Shown here: in pieces, positions 55,514 to 62,796 of the stretch
Layout of the letters: every line of letters starts with the position of its first letter
How positions within the stretch are numbered: the stretch's first letter is position 1
Assembly: GCA_037200685.1 (NCBI GenBank)
Contig: JBBCIG010000014.1
Location: 310,001-374,000, forward strand
Reading direction: 5' to 3'
Source of the DNA: JAJKIP01 sp037200685
GTDB taxonomy: Bacteria; Bacteroidota; Bacteroidia; Chitinophagales; Chitinophagaceae
Length of the DNA stretch: 64,000 nt
Made by a program: the position numbers and the translations under genes
Notes under the pieces: model-generated
The model's database searches: none
Seen by the model: only the letters and a program-made list of their open reading frames with translations
Told to the model about the DNA's origin: nothing

Positions 55514-56590
55514 ATGGGTTTACCGAAAGAAATGGATGCATTGGTTTTAAAAGGCGTTCGTGATTTTTCTGTTCAAAAAGTTCCTGTTCCCCAACCCGAT
55601 GCGGATGAAGTGATCTGTGAAGTGAACACCACTTTTATATGCGGCACCGATCCTCATATTATTAATGGAGATTTCCCCGGCTTCTGGCCTACTGGTTTTC
55701 CTTTTATTCCCGGTCACGAATGGTCGGGCACCGTTGTGCAGGCCGGGGCGAAAGCCACTCAATTAGGATGGAAAGAAGGTGATCGTGTTTGCGGCATCTC
55801 TCATTGCGGTTGTGGTTATTGCAAAATGTGTTTGAAAGGACGCTACAATGAATGCTTAAATTATGGCCATGAAGAAAGAGGACACCGTCAATACGGACAT
55901 TATACTCCCGGCGCTTATGCGCAATACATGCGTACTTCTATAAAAAGTATTTATAAAATACCGGATTCCATGGACCTGGAATACGCAGCTTGTGTGGATC
56001 CGCTAAGTATCGCATTGTATACGGTGAAACGTTCCCGCATGCAACCCGGTGATGATATTCTTATACTCGGAACAGGGCCACAGGGCTTGATGGCTATTCT
56101 TTGTGCAAAAGCATTAGGAGCAGGCCGCATACTCGCAGCAGGCAGTGGCGAACGATTGAAAAAAGCAGAAGAGTTGGGTGCAATACCTATCAACTATAAA
56201 GAATGTGACGTGGTACAAAAAGTAAAAGAATTAACCAATGGACTTGGCGCTCCTGCTGTATTGGAATGTGCCGGCACGGCTGATTCTATTCGCCAGGCAT
56301 GTTTGGCTGCGGCAAAAGGTGGCGTTGTTTCTTTAGTCGGCATTCCGCATTCAGATCCATCATTGCCCATGAAAAGAATTGTATTGGATGAAGTAGAATT
56401 AATTGGCAACAGGGCGAACCCGAACACAGCCCAGGAAGCGATCAATTTATTAATCAACAACCGTGTTGACCTGAAACCCTTGATGACACACCGTTTTCCG
56501 CTGAAAGAGTTTGCAACAGCATTGGACATTTTTGAGAAAAGAAAAGAAGGCGCTATTAAAGTAGCGACCAAACCAAACGGAATGAATTAG
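55514..56590 (+). CDS. Zinc-binding alcohol dehydrogenase (MDR family)
   Basis: A 358-residue medium-chain dehydrogenase. The catalytic zinc ligands are in FICGTDPHI and GHEWSGTV, the structural zinc cysteines in CGCGYCKMCLKGRYNEC, and the nucleotide-binding loop in ILGTGPQGLMAILCAKALG. It has the length and layout of sorbitol/threonine-type dehydrogenases. It oxidises or reduces a polyol or related alcohol using NAD(P). In this cluster it probably acts on a sugar-derived alcohol. No leader, so cytoplasmic. Confidence 0.9.
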   Translation: MGLPKEMDALVLKGVRDFSVQKVPVPQPDADEVICEVNTTFICGTDPHIINGDFPGFWPTGFPFIPGHEWSGTVVQAGAKATQLGWKEGDRVCGISHCGCGYCKMCLKGRYNECLNYGHEERGHRQYGHYTPGAYAQYMRTSIKSIYKIPDSMDLEYAACVDPLSIALYTVKRSRMQPGDDILILGTGPQGLMAILCAKALGAGRILAAGSGERLKKAEELGAIPINYKECDVVQKVKELTNGLGAPAVLECAGTADSIRQACLAAAKGGVVSLVGIPHSDPSLPMKRIVLDEVELIGNRANPNTAQEAINLLINNRVDLKPLMTHRFPLKEFATALDIFEKRKEGAIKVATKPNGMN

Positions 56591-56738
56591 AAACACTAAT
56601 TACACGAATTGCACAAATTAAATAAACATAAACACAATTATAAACACGAATTGCACGAATTAATAATCGAATTACATATAGTAGTAAGCTAATTCGTGTA
56701 ATTCGCTTTAATTAGTGTTATTAAAAAAACAAGACAAT
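56591..56738. repeat. Imperfect inverted repeat (CACTAATTACACGAATT type)
   Basis: The left part AACACTAATTACACGAATTG, an internal partial copy (CACGAATTGCACGAATTAA) and the right part TAATTCGTGTAATTCGCTTT followed by AATTAGTGTT make a long imperfect palindrome occupying nearly the whole 148-base spacer. Confidence 0.7.
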
Positions 56739-57494
56739 ATGAGCAACAAAGTAATGATTGTAAGCGGCGGCGCATCGGGATTAGGATTAGCGGCAGCAGA
56801 GAAGTTCGCCAAAAACGGGTACAACATTGTACTGATCGACATCAATGAAGAAAAAGGGAAAAAAGCGGAAGCGAAAATAAAAGGAATGGGTGTGGATGCT
56901 ATTTTCTGCAAGTGTGATATTTCGAACAAAGAAGAAGTACAAAAAGCTGCAAAGCTTACGAAAGAAAAATTTGGAAGAGCTGATGTTCTGATCAATAATG
57001 CAGGCCTGGAAGTTCGCGGAAGTATTTTGCAATGCGATGAGGACGATTGGGTACGTTTATATGATATTAATCTAAAAGGAATCTTTTACATGTCGAACGC
57101 TTTTGTGCCGATGATGGTGGAACAAAAGAAAGGCGCCGTGGTGAACACGGGTTCTATCCTTGGTTATCGCACTGTACCGGAACGTGCGGCTTATTCTTCT
57201 TCCAAAGGAGCGATCGATACACTTAGCCGCACGATGGCTTTTGATTTAGCACAACATAATATCCGGGTGAATTGTGTAGTACCTGGTGCTATTGATACCC
57301 CATTATTAAGAGGTTCTATCAACGATTCACCTGATCCGGCGGAAACAGAAAAGATATTGGGATCGAAGAGTGTGTTTGGCCGTATGGGCACATCAGAAGA
57401 AGTAGCCAATGTGATGTACTTCCTTGCGTCAGATGAAGCATCGTTCGTGACAGGCGCCGCATATTTTGTTGATGGCGGCTGGTCTATCATGTAA
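56739..57494 (+). CDS. SDR family oxidoreductase
   Basis: A 251-residue classical short-chain dehydrogenase. The glycine-rich loop is VSGGASGLGLAAAEKFAKNG, followed by NNAGLEVRGS, the catalytic serine in NTGSILGYRTV, and YSSSK for the Tyr-Lys pair in RAAYSSSKGAID. The end YFLASDEASFVTGAAYFVDG is typical. An extra in-frame ATG at 56715 is rejected because the residues before MSNKVMI are not conserved. It acts on a ketone or alcohol with NAD(P)H. It precedes the transketolase gene by 35 bases. Confidence 0.9.
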   Translation: MSNKVMIVSGGASGLGLAAAEKFAKNGYNIVLIDINEEKGKKAEAKIKGMGVDAIFCKCDISNKEEVQKAAKLTKEKFGRADVLINNAGLEVRGSILQCDEDDWVRLYDINLKGIFYMSNAFVPMMVEQKKGAVVNTGSILGYRTVPERAAYSSSKGAIDTLSRTMAFDLAQHNIRVNCVVPGAIDTPLLRGSINDSPDPAETEKILGSKSVFGRMGTSEEVANVMYFLASDEASFVTGAAYFVDGGWSIM

Positions 57495-57529
57495 GCATAT
57501 TAGTTTTTATAAAAATAAAAAATATCGTT

Positions 57530-59625
57530 TTGGTTTATTTAGAAGATAAGAGATCGTTGATCAATAAAGGCATTGTTCATTTACTGCAGGTGAAAGACTC
57601 AGATATCAGGATAATGAATTTATATCAATGCCGGCATGCAGTGGATAGTTCTATTCATATTGGTGGCGCCTCTTCTGCTACAATACCGATGGTAAGTCTT
57701 TTTTATGGCGGCATCATCGACCTCAATGTAGAACAGCCTACAGCTACAGACCAGGATATGTTCGTGTTGAGCAAAGGTCATGCAGTTGCTACACTTGCAT
57801 CCATCTATGCCGATCTTGGATATTTTGATCGTGCTGTTTTAAAAATTCACGTTCGGTTTCCAGTATATTAAATGGACATCCTGGCCCGTTATTGCCCGGC
57901 GTGCATGTTGCTACCGGCCCTATGGGACAAGGAATGGGAGTTGCGCAAGGTTTTGCTATTGCAGGACAACGTTCACCAAACTTTGATGTTTATTCCGTGA
58001 CCGGCGATGGTGAACTACAGGAAGGTTCTATTTGGGAATCGGTGATGTATGCAGGTTATAAGCGTCTTGATAATTTATGCGTGCTGGTTGATAACAATGG
58101 CGGGCAATTAGATATCGTAACCACGCTTCATTTTCCTTATAATAGTTTAAGCAGCAGCTTTGCCAGTTTCGGATGGAAAGTGATCGAAGTGGACGCTACC
58201 AAATACCATACGGTATATAGCGCTTTACTTGAATTTAAATATGGTGAAAGAGATGGAAGACCAACCGTGATCATTTGTAAAACAACAAAAGGACATGGCG
58301 GACTTTCTGATTACATGAATACCCACAAGGCCACCATTTCAAATGACATTTTAGACCAGGAATATAAATTGCAGGTGAGTCAAAGGGGAGAAAGAGAAAA
58401 AGAGTTCTTCAAATTCTTTGATCAATTGGCAGGAGAAGAATTTACTGAAGTAAGAAATACGATACTTCAACATGCGGCAGCTATCAACCTTAAGATCGGG
58501 AAAGATAAAGTAACAGCTGTTGAAACAACTGTTAAAACAAAAAAAGCACCTGCAAGAGATAAGAAAATAAAATATGTTCCTGCACAACTACCAAAATTAG
58601 AAAAAGGAAAATCGTATGCCGTTAATAAAGTGATCGAACTATCGATGAAAGCCTTTGCGCAGGATGAAAGGGTTTTCTCTGTTGATTCAGACCTTGCATC
58701 TACGAGCGGCCTGCAATCAGGGATTGGTTCTGTTGATAAATACCGTGCATTGAATGCAGGGGTTGCCGAAGCAAATATGTTATTAATGGGCGAAGCATTT
58801 GCCATATTGGGTGGGAATGCATGGGTAAGCACCTTCTGCCCTTTCTTTGATTGGAAAGTTATGAGAAGGATCGCTGTTGGCCACCAGGAAAGATTGGAAG
58901 TAATTGCTGATAAAAAAGGCTGGCTTTCCGAAGGACATGGATTGGACCTGACCATGGTTGCCACTGCGGCTGACCTGGAAACACAATCGAACGGCGCTAC
59001 GCATATGGGCAATGATGACGTGATGTTGTTTAACGAAGTAGCACAATTAAAGATCATCAACGTTTCTTGTCCGCAACAATTATTGAGCGTGTTGAAATGG
59101 ATCATGGAAGGAAACAAAGGCATGATCTATATGCGGGTATTAAGGTCGCCCGCTAATGTGATCTACGATGCTGACCTTACGTTTGAATTTGGCAAGGCAT
59201 ATAAAGTAAAATATGCAGCAGAAGCACAAGCTACTATTGTAAGTTCCTGTCGTGGTGTGTACGAAGCATTGGATGCCGCAAAAAAATTAGAAGAAGAAGG
59301 AATTCTTGTGAATGTAATTGATATGCCGACAATTGATGCAGATGCTATCGTTGAATTATACCAATCAGGAAAACCTGTATTTATTGCGGAGCAAAACAAT
59401 GGTTATCTCTGGTCACACTTCAGAAAAGTGTTGTTTGAAAAAGAAACAACGATCAATACACAAAAGCTGATCCCAATCAATACGACAACAAAAGACGGAA
59501 TGCATTATATACATTCGGGCACTTATACGGAACTGGCGGCTCATTATGATTTGGATGCTGCGCATTTAAGTGAAAGGATACTAAAAACATTGAAAACAAA
59601 AAAAGCTAAAGCGGATACGATATGA
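57530..59625 (+). CDS. Transketolase, frameshifted
   Basis: A full-length transketolase (about 698 residues) with the TPP-binding domain (FVLSKGHAVATLASIYADLG, VTGDGELQEGSIWESVMYAG with the GDGxxxEG motif and VDNNGGQLD), a pyrimidine domain (GVAEANMLLMGEAFAILGGN) and a C-terminal part. The first piece ends at 57871 because one A is missing in the run 57841-57845; with the base added it continues NSRSVSSILNGHPGPLLPG into the second piece. The start is a TTG at 57530. Its stop overlaps the cupin start by four bases. A transketolase in a catabolic cluster suggests transfer of a two-carbon ketol unit from the oxidised sugar. Confidence 0.9.
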
Positions 59626-60003
59626 CCATTCTACACGAAACAGAAGTACCGGAAGTAGAGCATCCCGGCAGGTTTATGCGATGGCTGGCAAATGAAGATT
59701 CACTTCGTGCAAAAAATTTGTCTGCCTGTGTGATCCGTGTGATGCCCGGTGAGACCGTGCGCCCCGCACACTCCCATCCCGCCGGCGAAGAACTGATCTA
59801 TATTATAACCGGTTCAGGAAAAGTGATGATCGAAGGAGAAGTGGGTGATGTGAGGGCAGGTTCCGCCATTTTATTTGAGCAGGGGAAAAGTGCATATGCT
59901 CCGCAATACAAGCGATATTGAAATGAAGGTGATCTGCTTTTTTGCACCGGCTACCAGCGTGGAGAACTATAAAACATTTGATGATATCTCATTCCCGGAA
60001 TGA
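59622..60003 (+). CDS. Cupin domain protein, frameshifted
   Basis: A small cupin of about 126 residues. The first motif reads RPAHSHPAGEELIYIITGSG with the metal-binding histidines and glutamate, followed by GDVRAGSAILFEQGK. The frame breaks in the A4 run 59886-59889; with one A less the sequence continues VHMLRNTSDIEMKVICFFAP and ends at 60003. The start overlaps the transketolase stop (ATGA), so the two are translationally coupled. Cupins of this size are metal-dependent isomerases, epimerases or dioxygenases. Confidence 0.83.
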
Positions 60004-60408
60004 AGGTATGGGTGAAGAAAGACATCTAAGTAGTGGGCAAGTGGCGAGTGGGGAGTAGCAAGTAAGGAATCGGGAAGGGGACCTCGAGTAATTATTAATT
60101 AGTAATTATTGTTGCAGAGAGTTTATGCTGAGTAGCGAACAGAACCCTGAAGAGTGCGACCATTCGACTTCGCTCCCACGACTATCGTCGGGGCAGGCAT
60201 GGTAATCCCGATAGTTATCGGGAGCGACGCCCCGACAAACATCGGGGTCTTCGACAATTGCTGAATAAAGAACAGAAAGATGAACGGAGCGTCGCAACAG
60301 GCGATGCTAGTAGCACTGCAGCCGGGCTAAAAATATTTTTTATTGGTGGAACTCTGTTCCGCCGTCCGATAATGATTAGCTATATAAACAATCCCTTAAA
60401 CTTTAATT
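60004..60408 (+). repeat. Intergenic repeat block with dispersed repeat copy 10 (forward, long hairpin form)
   Basis: The 405-base gap holds GT/AG-rich tandem units (60032-60080), the AT palindrome 60088-60110 (as at 31174) and a 222-base repeat copy at 60115-60336 with the nested palindrome at 60187-60236. It is nearly identical to the copy at 12448-12665. It ends about 72 bases upstream of the quinoprotein gene start; the remaining sequence may hold its promoter. Confidence 0.83.
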
Positions 60409-62733
60409 ATGGGTAAACTCAATTATTGCCTGCATGTAATGATTTTTGTCGCCGCAACGGCGATTCTTTTTTCAAGTTGTAAAAACGATTCATCTAAAGG
60501 CACTTCATGGAAAGATTATGGAGGAGGCCCGGATCAATCCAAGTATGTCGTCGCGGAAGATATTAATAAAACTACCGTCAATCAATTACAAGTTGCCTGG
60601 ACGTATTCCACCGAAGACAGCAGGATCTATCAATGGAATCCTATCATTATTGATACCATTATGTATGTATTGGCGAAGAACAGTTCACTTGTTGCATTGA
60701 ATGCACTGACAGGTAAAGAAATCTGGATACATACTAATCTCCGCGGCATTACAGGAAGAGGTATTAACTATTGGGAAAGTAAGGACAGGAAAAACCGTCG
60801 CTTGCTTTTCCAAATGAATAATTACCTGCAGGCGATAGATGCGCTTACCGGTAAATCAATTTTGACATTTGGTGAAAAAGGATTGGTGGATTTAAAAGAA
60901 GGCATGGGCCCTGATCCAAAGTTGATTGGTAGAACGCAGGGAAGCACACCGGGAAAAATATTTGAAAATTTATTACTGCTCGGTTCATCACCCGGCGAAA
61001 ATTATATTTCTACACCCGGTCATTGCCGTGCTTTTGATGTCATCACCGGTAAACTGGTTTGGATATTTCATACAATTCCCCAGCCCGGGGAATATGGTTA
61101 CGATACCTGGCCGAAAGATGCATATAAATATATAGGTGGCGCTAACACCTGGGGCGAGATATCTGTTGATGAGAAAAGAGGTATCGCTTATTACCCGTTG
61201 GGTTCACCCACTTATGATTATTACGGTGCAGACAGGATAGGACAAAATTTATTTGGTAATTGCTTAGTAGCATTGGATGCCCGCACTGGTAAAAGAATAT
61301 GGCATTATCAAACCGTGCATCATGATCTTTGGGATTATGACTTGGCTGCCGCACCGCAATTGATTACGGTTGATCATGATGGAAAGAAAGTAGATGCTGT
61401 TGCGGTTGCTGGTAAAAACGGTTTCTTATATGTATTCAATCGTGAAAATGGTGAGCCGCTCTGGCCTATTGAAGAAAGGCCTGTACTAAAAAGCGATTTA
61501 CCAGGTGAGCAATCTTGGGCAACACAACCCTTCCCTACTATCGTTCCTCCATTTAACAGGCAGAAAATAACTTCGGCTGATCTTGATCCTTATTTTCTTT
61601 CCGATTCTGAACATATATCATGGAAAAACAGGTTGGATACTGTTCCTACCGGTTTGTTTGTTCCACTATCAATGAACAGGGAAACATTTTCTATACCAGG
61701 TGCAGTTGGTGGCGCCAGTTGGGGAAGCACGGCTGCTATACCGGAGAAAGGATTGGTATTCGTTCGCAGTATCGACTATCCTTCTGTTTATGGCAAGATG
61801 ATTAAACGTACAAAACCAACTAAAGAAGAATTAGAAACATTCGAACAAGTAGCAAGCGGGCAAACGATTTATGCAAGCACCTGCCAGGCTTGTCATGGAG
61901 CCGATAGAAAAGGCGGGGCCGGCCCGGAATTATTAACACTAAAGAGCAAGTTTACTATAAAAGATTTTCAACACGTAGTAAATAATGGAAAGGGAGAAAT
62001 GCCCGCCTTTGCAAGCCTCGGTGAAAATGATGTAAAGAATTTGTACAATTATATTACTACTGCACAGGGTGGCGGTGGCCCAAGGTTTGGTGGCCCTACT
62101 CCTTACGTGAAAATTACAGGACCAGTAGTTGATTCGGGTGGCGCACCGGGTGGATTAGCTCCACGTCCGGGTGGTGGTTTCGGAAGAACAGGTCCTTTTG
62201 GTCCTTTGTATCCCGAAGGTGTTGAAGCGCCGGCTGACCGTTATTTCATTCCACCGGGTTGGGGTTTATCATTCCCTTATATCATTACGCCGCCATGGTC
62301 AACTATTACGGCGTATGACCTGAACACGGGAGTAATAAAATGGCAAGTACCTGTTGGTACGGATGAAGAAGCGGCTAAACAGGGAAGAAAAAATACAGGC
62401 GTATTAAGAGCCCAACGCCAGGGAATGGTCGTTACCTCTTCCGGTGTTTTATTCTGCACAGGTAAAGATGGAAAGATCTATGCGTTTGATGTTGATAATG
62501 GTAAAGAACTTTGGTCGTATAAATTACCAACGGGTACGGAAGGCATCCCGGCCATTTATCAATTGAACGGGAAAAGTTATTTAGTGCTATGTTCAAGTAC
62601 ACCGCTCCGGTTTGGAAGACAGTCGGATGAAAATGCCGGGCCTCCCAATGGCGCCAGCACTCCTGCTGTACAACCGGCGGCTGCTAACACGAAAGGTTCT
62701 TATATTGTATTCGCATTACCGGATAAAAAATAA
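60409..62733 (+). CDS. Quinoprotein dehydrogenase with inserted cytochrome c domain, lipoprotein
   Basis: A 774-residue intact paralogue of the gene at 47899. The leader ends ATAILFSSC, giving a lipidated Cys, followed by KNDSSKG. Next comes GGGPDQSKYVVAEDINKTTV and propeller blades (LVALNALTGKEIWIHTNLRG), a c-type haem motif CQACHG at about residue 494, a glycine- and proline-rich linker (RFGGPTPYVKITGPVVD) and the last blades (DLNTGVIKWQVPVGTDEEAA). It should act in the periplasm on a sugar or alcohol, using PQQ, with electrons flowing through its own haem. Anchoring differs from its paralogue: lipid here, helix there. Confidence 0.9.
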   Translation: MGKLNYCLHVMIFVAATAILFSSCKNDSSKGTSWKDYGGGPDQSKYVVAEDINKTTVNQLQVAWTYSTEDSRIYQWNPIIIDTIMYVLAKNSSLVALNALTGKEIWIHTNLRGITGRGINYWESKDRKNRRLLFQMNNYLQAIDALTGKSILTFGEKGLVDLKEGMGPDPKLIGRTQGSTPGKIFENLLLLGSSPGENYISTPGHCRAFDVITGKLVWIFHTIPQPGEYGYDTWPKDAYKYIGGANTWGEISVDEKRGIAYYPLGSPTYDYYGADRIGQNLFGNCLVALDARTGKRIWHYQTVHHDLWDYDLAAAPQLITVDHDGKKVDAVAVAGKNGFLYVFNRENGEPLWPIEERPVLKSDLPGEQSWATQPFPTIVPPFNRQKITSADLDPYFLSDSEHISWKNRLDTVPTGLFVPLSMNRETFSIPGAVGGASWGSTAAIPEKGLVFVRSIDYPSVYGKMIKRTKPTKEELETFEQVASGQTIYASTCQACHGADRKGGAGPELLTLKSKFTIKDFQHVVNNGKGEMPAFASLGENDVKNLYNYITTAQGGGGPRFGGPTPYVKITGPVVDSGGAPGGLAPRPGGGFGRTGPFGPLYPEGVEAPADRYFIPPGWGLSFPYIITPPWSTITAYDLNTGVIKWQVPVGTDEEAAKQGRKNTGVLRAQRQGMVVTSSGVLFCTGKDGKIYAFDVDNGKELWSYKLPTGTEGIPAIYQLNGKSYLVLCSSTPLRFGRQSDENAGPPNGASTPAVQPAAANTKGSYIVFALPDKK

Positions 62734-62796
62734 ATATCTGGTCGCTGTAAAAAGAAAATATAATTTGCGATTGACTATATTCAAAAATACTGCTGT

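Noticed and set aside
53101..59625. Myo-inositol degradation (iol) operon
   Set aside because: MmsA-like dehydrogenase and an IolE/IolI-like fold are present, but IolB, IolC, IolD and IolJ equivalents are missing and the TIM barrel is exported.
6792..60336. The repeat heads resemble integron attC ends (ACCCAAC / GTTGGGT)
   Set aside because: No integrase is present, flanking genes are housekeeping rather than cassettes, copies occur in both orientations, and the paired core sites at both ends of one copy are absent.
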